From assembly GCF_900129725.1 (NCBI RefSeq), contig NZ_FQWQ01000004.1:62001-126000 (forward strand): a stretch of DNA of 64,000 nucleotides, written 5' to 3'. The translations under genes and the position numbers were made by a program. This DNA is from Chryseolinea serpens. Lineage in GTDB: Bacteria; Bacteroidota; Bacteroidia; Cytophagales; Cyclobacteriaceae. This document shows, in pieces, positions 27,901 to 36,655 of the stretch. The notes below the pieces were generated by a model. That model saw only the letters and a list, made by a program, of their open reading frames with translations. It was not told where the DNA came from and did not search any database. The first letter of the stretch is position 1. The number at the start of each line of letters is the position of its first letter.

Positions 27901-28225
27901 CGACCTCTACTTCCAGACGGCCGGCGGTGGCTTTGGTATCAATGCCTCTGACAAACAAAGCATCTTCGATGCCACCGTGCTTCGCCTCAGCGAAGTAACG
28001 TTCGGCTACAGCGTGCCCAAAGTGTTCTTGAAAAAGACACCGTTTGGATCTTTGAGTCTCACGTTCACCGGCCGCAACCTCTGGTACAAAGCCCCCAACT
28101 TCCCGAAGTATTCCAACTACGATCCGGAAACTACCTCTTTCGGTGGTCAGAACTACACCGGTATAGAATACAACACGGCACCTTCGGTGAAGCGTTATGG
28201 CGTGAACCTGCGTGTTACCTTCTAA
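24959..28225 (+). CDS. SusC/RagA family TonB-linked outer membrane protein
   Basis: 1088 residues. Signal peptide (1-21, ending SVVAQ), then a carboxypeptidase-regulatory-like plug extension (TVTGKVTEQDGSPLPGVNV ... GVLVFSFIGLTTQEI), the TonB-dependent plug (DLLRSMQGKVAGVNI, RITIRGNKSMFGNNQPLFV, VDGIPYDNGYN, SILPGGAAAALYG) and a 22-strand barrel ending RYGVNLRVTF with a terminal aromatic residue. Members form the energised import channel capped by the SusD lipoprotein. The partner gene follows after 18 bases. The accompanying metalloprotease suggests oligopeptide rather than glycan uptake (inference). Confidence 0.95.
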   Translation: MRKILLVCSMCLAIAWSVVAQDRTVTGKVTEQDGSPLPGVNVIVQGTSVGTVTDVDGKYSVSVPSGFGVLVFSFIGLTTQEIDVASRTSVDISMSTDVKQLGEVVVTAAGIEREAKSLGYAVNSVSGDKVSQKSEPDLLRSMQGKVAGVNILSSSGAPGSATRITIRGNKSMFGNNQPLFVVDGIPYDNGYNVTSNEVTDGASYSSRIADIDPNNIESMSILPGGAAAALYGVRAANGVVVITTKSGSSRASRKGLEIAYSSGFAIEQVANLPEYQNKYGTGSKGDYAEANGSWGPAFDRPGPGVNYGLDGSTTPNGSDYDSIPYWSSYAAVFPNGPKMVPYRAYPNNVKDFFKNGKVFENSITISGGNEKSVLTLVASNLKQDGYIPHSSFNKTNISLGGQTQLVNGLHVGGNLSYTNSAQRGPLSGYGSANQVSASAFSRILFPGRSWDITGQPKYDPVTQGNVFFLGSAADNPYWSAQNNGIHSNVDRIAASVNAGYDITDWLNVTYKIGINTYNDRRKEVTRKGSVGAAGLGQIILDNIYYQEIESNLLVTINKNISDDLSLKAIIGQNINQRTGESQAVKGVNSIAFDIDDIDNYNSVTPFGGTYYRRRLAGLMGDVSLGWKDYLFLNLTGRNDWSSTLPKNKNSFFYPSVSTSFIFTEALAMDKSILSMGKIRAAWSKVGNDALPYSLKATYNLNQGNSSNLVGALPGNDLPFRGHPGATTGTTVYDPNLTPEFSTTIELGTDLSFFGDRINVKATVYKINTTDQIAPIALPDETGFNQIITNFGELSNKGIELGLDATPVKLANGFTWNIYGTYTHNENIVEKLSPGVSEIVLRNVFGGSVTPMLAVGKQYGMLKGTYDVTDDQGRFLIDPATGATIISKDFHYIGNPNPKFLASLGNAFSFKGFTLSCLFNLRYGGDLFSATNQFYVGRGVTRYTEERDGTFIIPGVYGDTNTNKPILVDNKEVPNTTQVIKNDLYFQTAGGGFGINASDKQSIFDATVLRLSEVTFGYSVPKVFLKKTPFGSLSLTFTGRNLWYKAPNFPKYSNYDPETTSFGGQNYTGIEYNTAPSVKRYGVNLRVTF

Positions 28226-28243
28226 TTTAACCTCGAACGAATC

Positions 28244-29857
28244 ATGAACATGAAGACATGCACAAAATACATCGCCCTTTCCCTCTGCGCCTGGATGGCG
28301 TCGGGATGTAGCGATTTTCTCGATATCAACACCGACCCCAACAACCCCAGCAAGGTGAAACTTTCGCAATTGCTCACGCAATCGGAAGTGACCATGGTGA
28401 ACTCGTTGGGCATCGGTTCTAACGGTCTTTCTACCAGCACTTCCATATTGGTTCACCAAACCGTGCAACGCGGCAGCGTGGATTCGTATGTAGTGTCGGG
28501 AGAAGACTTCCAGATCACCACCGCGTGGCAGAATTTATATTCCGGAGCATTGGAAGACTACCTGGCCATCATTGAACAAGGCACAGCAAGCGGCGACGCA
28601 CACTACGTCGGCGTGGCCCAGATCCTGACGGCCTACGCCTATAGTGTCATGGTCGACGTGTGGGGTGATATTCCGTATTCGGAAGCGCTCGTGGGCAACG
28701 AGGTGCACTATCCGAAATACGACGACGATGCCTCGATCTATCCAAAATTATTGGAAATGATCGACAACGGCATCGCCAACCTGGCGGCAGAATCCGGTCT
28801 CTCTCCGGGAGGCGACGATGTGCTCTACAACGGCGACCTCGCCAAATGGAGAAGATTTGCCAAGAGCCTGAAACTGAAATTGTACAACCAGACCCGTCTA
28901 GTGGATGACGTCACCGCCGAGGTGAATGCGCTACTGACCGAAGGCGACCTGATGAAGGCCGGCGACGATTTCGAATTGGCTTACGGCACATCGGTTTCCC
29001 CCGACGACCGCAACCCTGCTTTCGTGTTGGAATATACGCTGGGTAATCGCCCATCCTATATCAGCCCCTACTTCTACGAGATCATGATGAACAAAAGCAC
29101 GCTGAACGATGTGCTGAGCGGCATCACCGATCCCCGTACGCCCTACTATTGGTTCAAACAGCTCACCGACCCGAACGATGCTCAGAATCCCACGGAATAC
29201 ACCGACACCAACGGATTCCTGTCGATCTACTTTGCTTCACAAGGTGTGAACCAGGGATGGCAGCAAGACCGCTCGCAAACCGTGCTCGGGCTATATCCCA
29301 TCGGCGGTCGCTACGACGACGATGAGGGAGGTATCGTAAATACTTCAGGTGCTATAACCGGTCCGGGTAATGTAGCCCAACGGTTGTATCCCTACTTCAA
29401 CGCGCTGTATACCCAAGCCGAGTTGGTCCTCACCGAAACCGGGGTGACCGGCGATGCCAGGGCCTTATTCAAATCGGGCATGCAGGCGTCCTTTACCAAG
29501 GTCAATGCCATCGCACAAGCCGCCAACGCCCCGCTCATCGCGACGGCCGATATCACCGACTATGTGAACGATGTGCTGGTCAAATATGATGCTGCCGATG
29601 ATGCGGGCAAACTGGAACTGATCCTCACCGAAAAATGGATCGCCAGCTTTGGCTTTGCCATTGACACGTATACCGACTATCGCCGCACGGGCTTCCCCAT
29701 CATGTTCGATCCCAACACGGACAACATTCCCTTCACGGTGACCAGCCGGGGCTACCCGGTCGCGCTCGCCTACAATGCGAATGCCTTGAACCTGAATCAA
29801 AATGCACCGGCACAAAAAACGGTGACCACCGACAGAGTGTTCTGGGACCCTAACTGA
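28244..29857 (+). CDS. SusD/RagB family nutrient-binding outer membrane lipoprotein
   Basis: 537 residues. The signal ends in a lipobox with the acceptor Cys at about residue 22 (WMASGC), followed by SDFLDINTDPNNPSKV, the hallmark of the SusD-like group 2 lipoproteins, then TPR-like helices (VGVAQILTAYAYSVMVDVWG, DIPYSEAL). It should bind the substrate at the cell surface and close over the SusC channel encoded upstream. An alternative ATG two codons later is equally possible. Confidence 0.93.
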   Translation: MNMKTCTKYIALSLCAWMASGCSDFLDINTDPNNPSKVKLSQLLTQSEVTMVNSLGIGSNGLSTSTSILVHQTVQRGSVDSYVVSGEDFQITTAWQNLYSGALEDYLAIIEQGTASGDAHYVGVAQILTAYAYSVMVDVWGDIPYSEALVGNEVHYPKYDDDASIYPKLLEMIDNGIANLAAESGLSPGGDDVLYNGDLAKWRRFAKSLKLKLYNQTRLVDDVTAEVNALLTEGDLMKAGDDFELAYGTSVSPDDRNPAFVLEYTLGNRPSYISPYFYEIMMNKSTLNDVLSGITDPRTPYYWFKQLTDPNDAQNPTEYTDTNGFLSIYFASQGVNQGWQQDRSQTVLGLYPIGGRYDDDEGGIVNTSGAITGPGNVAQRLYPYFNALYTQAELVLTETGVTGDARALFKSGMQASFTKVNAIAQAANAPLIATADITDYVNDVLVKYDAADDAGKLELILTEKWIASFGFAIDTYTDYRRTGFPIMFDPNTDNIPFTVTSRGYPVALAYNANALNLNQNAPAQKTVTTDRVFWDPN

Positions 29858-29884
29858 TGATATACTTTAAAAAATCTTAGAGTT

Positions 29885-30745
29885 ATGAAATATAAAATAA
29901 ACTATATAGCGCTGGCGGTTCTCGGAATGCTGCTCACGTTCTCGTGCGAGGACAAAGACAAGCAATTGTTCGACGACTTCCAGCAAGGGTCGATCCCGCT
30001 CTTTGCCCAGGAAGACGACGATTCAGGGCTAGTGAATTATCTCGATCCGACCGAGACCATACTGTCGTTCAATGTAACACCCGAAGGATTGTCGCCGGTG
30101 AGCAGCGTCGATGTATTGGTGACCTACAACAATTCTGAAACAGGCGCCAGCGAAACGATCACCTATACCAATGTGACGACTTTCCCGGCCACCGTGAAGA
30201 TCACCCTCGACCAATTGCTGACAGCCTTTGGATCCGACATCGTGACCCAGGACACGTTGAGTCTGGGCGATAATTTCGTGATCGGCGGCGCCATGAAAAT
30301 GGCCGACGGCCGCTACCTCAACGGCGGCTATAGCCCCAGTGTGTTCAGCAAACGACCCGTCACCCTTACCTATACGGTGAGCTGCCCTTCCAGTATTCCC
30401 GAGGGCAAATGGGAAGTCCATGTGGTGTCCACCGATGCCACCTATACCGTGAACCTCACAAAAGTGGGTGGAGGCACGTATAACATCGACAACTTCAACT
30501 TCGACTATGACCTGGATTTCTATGGCGGTTTCAACGACCTGGCCGGTGCAGCAACCTTCATCGACATCTGCAACGACCTGACGTTGAACGGCGTCGAACC
30601 TAACTATGGTATTTCGTGGCGCGGCAGCGGTGTATACGACCCCGCAGCACAAACCCTCACCTTTGGCGAGATCACCGACGTGGAATACGGGCAGGGACCC
30701 TATACAAACGGTGGCGGCAACTGGGTGTTGACGTATAAGCCGTAG
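29885..30745 (+). CDS. SusE-like surface lipoprotein, unknown ligand
   Basis: 286 residues with a lipoprotein signal (GMLLTFSC, Cys at 20) and an acidic, all-beta mature part; residues 55-130 look like an immunoglobulin-like domain and residues 145-286 like a second beta domain (GKWEVHVVSTDATYTVNLTK, NYGISWRGSGVYDP). It lies 27 bases after SusD and ends the uptake operon before a GC-rich hairpin. By position it is an accessory ligand-binding lipoprotein like SusE/SusF, but no specific family is claimed. Confidence 0.75.
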   Translation: MKYKINYIALAVLGMLLTFSCEDKDKQLFDDFQQGSIPLFAQEDDDSGLVNYLDPTETILSFNVTPEGLSPVSSVDVLVTYNNSETGASETITYTNVTTFPATVKITLDQLLTAFGSDIVTQDTLSLGDNFVIGGAMKMADGRYLNGGYSPSVFSKRPVTLTYTVSCPSSIPEGKWEVHVVSTDATYTVNLTKVGGGTYNIDNFNFDYDLDFYGGFNDLAGAATFIDICNDLTLNGVEPNYGISWRGSGVYDPAAQTLTFGEITDVEYGQGPYTNGGGNWVLTYKP

Positions 30746-30771
30746 GATAAAGAGAAGCATTTTGAAAGAAG

Positions 30772-30798
30772 GAGAGGCCGCCCATAAAGCGGCCTCTC
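30772..30798 (+). terminator. Hairpin after the SusCDE-like operon
   Basis: A perfect 10-bp GC-rich stem (30772-30781 with 30789-30798, GAGAGGCCGC / GCGGCCTCTC) and 7-base loop, about 26 bases after the stop. Only a short T run follows, so termination may be partial. Confidence 0.6.
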
Positions 30799-30873
30799 TC
30801 CGTTTATAAAATACCACTTTTAGTTTTTGATACTCTTTTTCTTTTTTAGCTTCAAACTCATTAACCTGAATCT

Positions 30874-33351
30874 ATGCGACCCACCTTGCCCTCCCTGCTT
30901 TTGTTGGTGCTTGTTCCCTTCCTTTCACCCGGCCAAAAAAAGAAGGCCGACGCCGAACCCGCACCCGTCACCTCGCCCATAGCCGACAAAGTGAAGAACT
31001 TCAAAAAGCTTCCCGGCTATTTCGAATATTACTATGACGAAAAACAAGACAAGATCTGGCTGGTCATCGACAAGTTCGACACGGAGTTCCTCTATGTCTA
31101 TTCCCTGTCTGCCGGCGTCGGCTCCAACGACATCGGTCTCGACCGCGGACAACTGGGCTCGGAACAGATCGTGAAGTTCGATCGGAGAGGCCCCAAAGTG
31201 TTGCTGGTGCAACCGAACTATAACTACCGCGCCATCTCCAACGACAAATATGAACGCAAGGCCGTGGAGGACGCCTTCGCGCAGTCGGTGCTCTATGGAT
31301 TCAAAGTAGAAGCGGAGGAAAGCGGCAAGGTGCTGGTAGATGCCACGGGCTTCTTCCTGCAAGACATCCACGATGTGAAAGGAACGTTGAAAGCCACCAA
31401 GCAAGGCAGCTACCGGCTCGACGAATCAAGATCGGCCATCTATACACCCCGCACAAAAAACTTCCCAAAGAATTCAGAGTTTGAAGCCACGCTCACGTTT
31501 GTCGGCGAACCCGAAGGTGCCTATATCCGCAGCGTGGTGCCATCGCCGTCAAGCGTCACCGTGCGCGAGCACCACTCCTTTGTGGAGTTGCCCGATCAGA
31601 ATTATACGCCGCGCAAATTCGACCCGCGCGCAGGCTACTTCGATATATCCTACTATGACTATGCCACGCCCATCAGCGAGCCGATCGAAAAACGTTTCAT
31701 CACCCGTCACCGCCTGAAAAAGAAAGATCCCACGGCAGCTTCCAGCGAGGCCGTGGAGCCCATCATCTATTACCTGGACCGTGGCACACCCGAGCCCATC
31801 CGCTCTGCGTTGCTCGATGGAGCCCGCTGGTGGAACCAGGCCTTTGAAGCCGCGGGATATACCAATGCCTTCCAGGTAGAGCTGATGCCCGAAGATGCCG
31901 ACCCCATGGACGTGCGCTATAACGTGATCAACTGGGTGCACCGCTCCACGCGCGGCTGGTCCTATGGAGCGTCAGTGATCGACCCCCGCACGGGTGAGAT
32001 CATTAAAGGACACGTCACCTTGGGTTCACTGCGCGTGCGGCAGGACTTCCTCATTGCCGAAGGCCTGTTGGCTCCTTATGAAGATGGCAAGCCTGTGTCG
32101 AAAGAAATGGAAACCATGGCGTTGGCGCGCCTTCGACAACTTGCTGCACACGAAGTGGGACACACCCTGGGACTGGCCCATGCCTATTCGTCCAGCAGTG
32201 AAAACCTGGCGTCAGTCATGGACTATCCTCATCCCTATGCGGCCCTGGTCAATGGCAAAGTTGATCTGAGCCATCCCTACGACGACAAGATCGGCGCATG
32301 GGACAAAGTATCCATCACCTATGGCTACCAGGATTTTCCTTCGGGCACGGCCGTTGAACCCGCCCTGAACAACATCTTGCAACAAGCTTTGAAAGCCGGC
32401 CTCACGTTTCTCTCCGACCAGGATGCCCGCCCGCTGGGAGGATCGCATCCTTACGCCCACTTGTGGGACAATGGCAAAGACCCCGCCGATGAGTTGAACC
32501 GGGTATTGGATATCCGCGCTGCCGTATTGAAAAACTTCGGAGAGAACAACATCAAGCCGGGGGCGCCCATGGCCACGTTGGAAGAAGTGTTGGTGCCCAT
32601 GTACTTCTTCCACCGCTACCAGACCGAGGCATGTGCCAAGTTGGTGGGGGGACTGAACTACCGCTATGCCCTCCGTGGCGACGGCCAACCGGTGACGGAA
32701 ATGGTCTCGCCCGCCGAACAAGCCAAGGCCCTCGATGTATTATTGAAAACGATTGCGCCTCAGTCGCTGATGTTTCCCAACAAATTACTCCAGATCATAC
32801 CTCCCCGTCCCTTGGGCTATACGCGCCACCGCGAAGTGATCAAGATCCGCACCGAACTCACCTTCGACGCCCTGGGCGCCGCGGAAAGCGCCTCCCAAAT
32901 AACCCTGAGTTTGCTGCTACACCCCGCCCGCGCCGGCCGCTTGGTAGAGTATCACGCCCGCGATCCCAAGCAACCCTCGCTGGAGGAAGTGATCGACAAA
33001 GTGATCCTGGCCACCATCAAGGCACCGCGCAAAAGTGGCTACGAAGGCGCACTCCAAATCACGGTAAACGACGTCCTTTTGACCAATTTGATCCAATTGG
33101 CCCTCGACAACAACGCCTCTGCACAGGTGCGGGCCATTGCCTATTTAAAGCTCGAACAGATCAAAGCGTGGATGACACCACGCTTCCAAACGGTGGTGGA
33201 AGAGGACTGGAAAGCGCACTATACGTATGCTCTGGCCCAAATTCAAAAATTCCAGGAAAATCCCGACGAGTATAAAAAGGACATCCCCCTGGTAGCGCCT
33301 CCCGGCCAACCCATTGGAATGGAGGAAATTGATTTTTGCGGTCGTTTTTGA
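30874..33351 (+). CDS. Secreted zinc-dependent metalloprotease (DUF5117/DUF4953 type)
   Basis: 825 residues with a signal peptide (about 1-20). Residues 40-280 match the DUF5118/DUF5117 N-terminal region (PGYFEYYYDEKQDKIWLVI; RFITRHRL), and the catalytic metzincin motif HEVGHTLGLAH is at residues 426-436, with the downstream Met-turn SVMDYPHPY. Zn is bound by the three His and Glu427 is the base, so the enzyme should be active in the periplasm or at the surface. It is 128 bases after the SusCDE-like genes in the same direction, and may release the peptides they import (inference). Length is normal for the family. Confidence 0.92.
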   Translation: MRPTLPSLLLLVLVPFLSPGQKKKADAEPAPVTSPIADKVKNFKKLPGYFEYYYDEKQDKIWLVIDKFDTEFLYVYSLSAGVGSNDIGLDRGQLGSEQIVKFDRRGPKVLLVQPNYNYRAISNDKYERKAVEDAFAQSVLYGFKVEAEESGKVLVDATGFFLQDIHDVKGTLKATKQGSYRLDESRSAIYTPRTKNFPKNSEFEATLTFVGEPEGAYIRSVVPSPSSVTVREHHSFVELPDQNYTPRKFDPRAGYFDISYYDYATPISEPIEKRFITRHRLKKKDPTAASSEAVEPIIYYLDRGTPEPIRSALLDGARWWNQAFEAAGYTNAFQVELMPEDADPMDVRYNVINWVHRSTRGWSYGASVIDPRTGEIIKGHVTLGSLRVRQDFLIAEGLLAPYEDGKPVSKEMETMALARLRQLAAHEVGHTLGLAHAYSSSSENLASVMDYPHPYAALVNGKVDLSHPYDDKIGAWDKVSITYGYQDFPSGTAVEPALNNILQQALKAGLTFLSDQDARPLGGSHPYAHLWDNGKDPADELNRVLDIRAAVLKNFGENNIKPGAPMATLEEVLVPMYFFHRYQTEACAKLVGGLNYRYALRGDGQPVTEMVSPAEQAKALDVLLKTIAPQSLMFPNKLLQIIPPRPLGYTRHREVIKIRTELTFDALGAAESASQITLSLLLHPARAGRLVEYHARDPKQPSLEEVIDKVILATIKAPRKSGYEGALQITVNDVLLTNLIQLALDNNASAQVRAIAYLKLEQIKAWMTPRFQTVVEEDWKAHYTYALAQIQKFQENPDEYKKDIPLVAPPGQPIGMEEIDFCGRF

Positions 33352-33484
33352 TAAATCCGGCGAATAAAAAGGCATTTTATGGTTCTTTTTTATAGAAGCC
33401 CGGCATGTAGGTTTTCATGTTTTTTTGAGTGGAATTTGAGACGGGGGCTGGCGAAGTTGCATGAACGGAATTGGAGCTTCCCCT

Positions 33485-35419
33485 ATGTTACACCGAACGA
33501 CCTTAGTCGTCTGTTTGCTATTATTGTTGTCTGCTTTCTGTTTTGCCCAAAGAAGCGAAACGGATAGCCTGGAAAGCCTTTTAAAAAACATTCCCTCCGA
33601 CACCACCAAGGTGTGGCTTCTCAATAAACTGGTGACCGGTCTGCGTGAGCGCGACAACAACAAAGCCTTGGAGTACGGCCGCCAGGCTCACGACCTGGCC
33701 CTCGTGCTCAACTACGAACGCGGCCTCGGACAAGCCCTGGAGAACCTGGGTTGGATCCACTATCGCAAAGGCGACTATTCGCGCGCCTTCGAGCTCTCTA
33801 CCGCCGCGCTTACCATTGCTGAAAAATTCAACGACGGATCGGCCATTGCCCGTTGCCTTAACAACGTGGCGGCGATCAGCTATGAACAAAAACAATTCCT
33901 GGTGGCCATCGCCAACTTCAAGAAAGCTTACGAAGTAAGCAGACAGATCGGCGACAGCGTGGCGATGTCGCGAAGCACAAACAACGTGGCGTTCAGTTTT
34001 CTGGGGATGGAGCGCTACGACTCGGCCAAGGTATACGCCGAACGTGCGCTGAAAACAAGCCACGGCAAAGACAAACTCTTCCTGGTTGGATTTTCGTATC
34101 GCACCCTGGGCGACATCGACGTGCACGACAAACAATACGAAAGCGCGCTCAAAAAATTTCACCACGTGATCAGCATTGCCGACGAACTGGGCAACGTGTT
34201 TCTGAAAGTGTCAACCCTGCACCGCATGGGGAAGGCCTATTATCTGCGCGGCGATCCCGAACGGGCGCTTTCTTTCTTGTTGCAAAATATTTCCCTGGCC
34301 AGCGAACACGAATTTAAAAACGAACTGGAACGCTCGCTGAAGCTGGTGTCGGATATCTATGCCTCAAAAAAGGAGATCGGCAAGGCGTTCGATTATCAAA
34401 CCCAATACCTGGCTGTTCACGATTCATTGTACAACCAACGCAGCGGCGAACAAATGGCCCTGATGCAAGCGCGCTTTGATTCGGAAATGAAAGAAGCCAA
34501 GATCGAGTTGTTGCTAAAGGATTCGCTGTTGAAAAAGGAAGAGCTGCACGTGCAGCGCAGCCTGATCTATTTTTCCGTGGGATCCTTTGTGTTGATGGCC
34601 ATCCTGGCGTTTGTGCTGCTCTATAACAACCGCGTAAAGAAACGGGCCAACGATCAACTGGCCGCCAAGAACCTGGAGATCGAACACCAGGCGCAGCAAC
34701 TGCGCAACGTGAACATCACAAAAGACAAACTGTTCTCCATCATCAGCCACGACCTGCGAAGTCCCCTGGCCAGCCTGCGCGGTCTGATGGATATTATGAG
34801 CATTGAAGAATTGACGCGGGAAGAGTTCCTGACCACGACGGGCAAGCTCCGTCAAAACCTGGACTCCGTGCGTGAGGACCTCGACAACTTATTGTTCTGG
34901 GCTCAGTCGCAATTGAATGGACTTCAAAGCAACCCTACATTCCTGAAGGTACGCCCGCTGGTAGAAGAAAAGATCCAGCTCTATGAGGAGATCGCGCGTC
35001 AGAAAGAAATCACCGTGGTGAACGAGATCGATGAATCCCTGTCGGTGCTGGTCGACCGGAATCACATCAGCCTCATCATCCGCAACCTGCTGGCCAACGC
35101 GTTGAAGTTCAGCAAACCGGGCGGTCTCATCATCGTGCGCGAGAAGTTGAAAGGCGACTTGGTCGAGATCTCCATCACCGACTCTGGCGTGGGCATGACC
35201 TCCAGCGACCTTCGGAAATTGTTCAATGTGGAAACACACTTCTCCAACCCCGGCACGTTTCAGGAAAAAGGCGCGGGCATCGGCTTGTTGCTGACCAAAG
35301 AGTTCATAGAAAAAAATGGTGGATCCATTTGGGCCACCAGCGAACTGGGCAAAGGATCCACCTTCACATTCACCGTCCGGCAAGACACCAACCTCGTGAA
35401 CGAAGAAGAAGTCGTTTAA
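33485..35419 (+). CDS. TPR-containing sensor histidine kinase
   Basis: 644 residues from the ATG at 33485, which puts a classical signal (MLHRTTLVVCLLLLLSAFCF) first; the ATG at 33461 is an alternative. Periplasmic TPR repeats fill about residues 30-340 (ALENLGWIHYRKGDYSRAFE and similar), followed by a coiled coil, one membrane helix (SVGSFVLMAILAFVLLY) and a kinase core: HDLRSPLASL with the phospho-His, NLLANALKFSKPGG, DSGVGM and GAGIGLLL. No receiver domain or regulator gene is adjacent, so it is an orphan kinase; signals may be bound by the TPR domain. Confidence 0.9.
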   Translation: MLHRTTLVVCLLLLLSAFCFAQRSETDSLESLLKNIPSDTTKVWLLNKLVTGLRERDNNKALEYGRQAHDLALVLNYERGLGQALENLGWIHYRKGDYSRAFELSTAALTIAEKFNDGSAIARCLNNVAAISYEQKQFLVAIANFKKAYEVSRQIGDSVAMSRSTNNVAFSFLGMERYDSAKVYAERALKTSHGKDKLFLVGFSYRTLGDIDVHDKQYESALKKFHHVISIADELGNVFLKVSTLHRMGKAYYLRGDPERALSFLLQNISLASEHEFKNELERSLKLVSDIYASKKEIGKAFDYQTQYLAVHDSLYNQRSGEQMALMQARFDSEMKEAKIELLLKDSLLKKEELHVQRSLIYFSVGSFVLMAILAFVLLYNNRVKKRANDQLAAKNLEIEHQAQQLRNVNITKDKLFSIISHDLRSPLASLRGLMDIMSIEELTREEFLTTTGKLRQNLDSVREDLDNLLFWAQSQLNGLQSNPTFLKVRPLVEEKIQLYEEIARQKEITVVNEIDESLSVLVDRNHISLIIRNLLANALKFSKPGGLIIVREKLKGDLVEISITDSGVGMTSSDLRKLFNVETHFSNPGTFQEKGAGIGLLLTKEFIEKNGGSIWATSELGKGSTFTFTVRQDTNLVNEEEVV

Positions 35420-35450
35420 CGGCAAACGTCAGTCATTTCATCACAGCAAA

Positions 35451-36575
35451 TCAGCCTTTCAATTTTTTTAGCTCAGCCTCATAGGCGGGAGCGTTTGCTT
35501 TCTGGTCTTCCGGAATGTTCTTGATGGCCAGCTCCCAGTTTTTGATCGCGCTCTTCTTATCGCCCATGGCCGTGAAGCCGCGTGCCAGTCCCACGTACGT
35601 GGTAAACATATCGTTGGGATGCAATTGGCGGTTGAGCTTGAACACGTCCATCGCTTTTTGATTTTTACCGGAAGCCAGTAAGGCCCGTCCATATTGATGC
35701 ACGGCCATCACCGTGGCGCTGGGTAGTTTAATGGCTTTATCCATTACGGCGTCTGCTTCCGTATCCTTGCCCATGGCCTGCAAAACCTGCGCCTTGGTTT
35801 GGAGGGAATTAAAATCTTCAACGCCGATGAAGGTTCCGCTGATCGCATTGTCGGCCCAGTGCAAAGCTTCTTCGAGGTTCACCTTGTTCTGGGCGCAGAA
35901 CTGTGCGGCAGTCATCCAGGGTTGGTTGGTGAAACCGACGGTGGTGCCTTCCAGTTGGCCGCGAAGTTTTGCCACATAGATGTCGTTGACATTGGGCACT
36001 TCGATCTTGAACGGGACCCGGCGGTTTTCCCATTGCAGATAGGCCGTGGCGGAGGTTTGCTGGCGGTCGTCAAAACCGTAGGTGAGCCATTCGGTATACG
36101 GAGCATCCACGGGAGTGGTCTTCACCCGCAGGGCATCTTCCTTGTCACTGTAGAAGTAGCTGCCCCAGCTGGTGGAGTTGTTGGAAAAGATCCAGGTCCA
36201 GGGGCCGTCTTTCTCGACGTCGAGAAAGACGCCATACGTGCCGGCCTTGAGGGCCTGGCCTTCGATCTTCACATCGTTCGAGAAGGTGATCGTGGTGTTT
36301 TCATTGGAACCTGCACGCCAGGGAGCGGCTTTGGAGGTGCCATAGCCCTGATCGATAAAACCATAGTGTACCAACTCCCCCCAGATGTGACCTTTGCGGT
36401 CTTCTCCGTTGGGGCCGTGAACATCGGGACTGTTGTAGGTGATGGAAACCGAGGCGGGGCCGATCCATTGCGTGACGGTACATTTCTGATTGCCGCCACT
36501 GGGCGGCAAGGCCATTTGGGCGAATAGCGGCAAGCTCAGGCACAAGCTGCACGCCAGGAATAGTAGTTTTCTCAT
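35451..36575 (-). CDS. DUF2911 domain protein with C-terminal TPR
   Basis: 374 residues with a signal peptide (MRKLLFLACSLCLSLPLFAQ). Residues about 28-190 are a DUF2911 domain (VSITYNSPDVHGPNGEDRKGHIWG, ALKAGTYGVFLDVEKDGPWTWIFSN), and about 240-370 are helical TPR-like repeats (YGRALLASGKNQKAMDVFK). DUF2911 proteins are common exported proteins of Bacteroidota with no known activity. It converges with the TPR kinase gene (31 bases between stops). Confidence 0.85.
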   Translation of the reverse strand: MRKLLFLACSLCLSLPLFAQMALPPSGGNQKCTVTQWIGPASVSITYNSPDVHGPNGEDRKGHIWGELVHYGFIDQGYGTSKAAPWRAGSNENTTITFSNDVKIEGQALKAGTYGVFLDVEKDGPWTWIFSNNSTSWGSYFYSDKEDALRVKTTPVDAPYTEWLTYGFDDRQQTSATAYLQWENRRVPFKIEVPNVNDIYVAKLRGQLEGTTVGFTNQPWMTAAQFCAQNKVNLEEALHWADNAISGTFIGVEDFNSLQTKAQVLQAMGKDTEADAVMDKAIKLPSATVMAVHQYGRALLASGKNQKAMDVFKLNRQLHPNDMFTTYVGLARGFTAMGDKKSAIKNWELAIKNIPEDQKANAPAYEAELKKLKG

Positions 36576-36655
36576 AATGAGTTATTGGTTAGGGTTGAAG
36601 TAAAGATAAACGAATAGCCTTCACTTTGGGTGTCACCCGTGCCGAGGTATTTTGA

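Noticed and set aside
26126-28468. A 780-codon open frame on the minus strand across the SusC gene
   Set aside because: It is the exact antisense of a clear SusC/SusD coding region, has no recognisable domain, and its length follows from the codon bias of the real gene.
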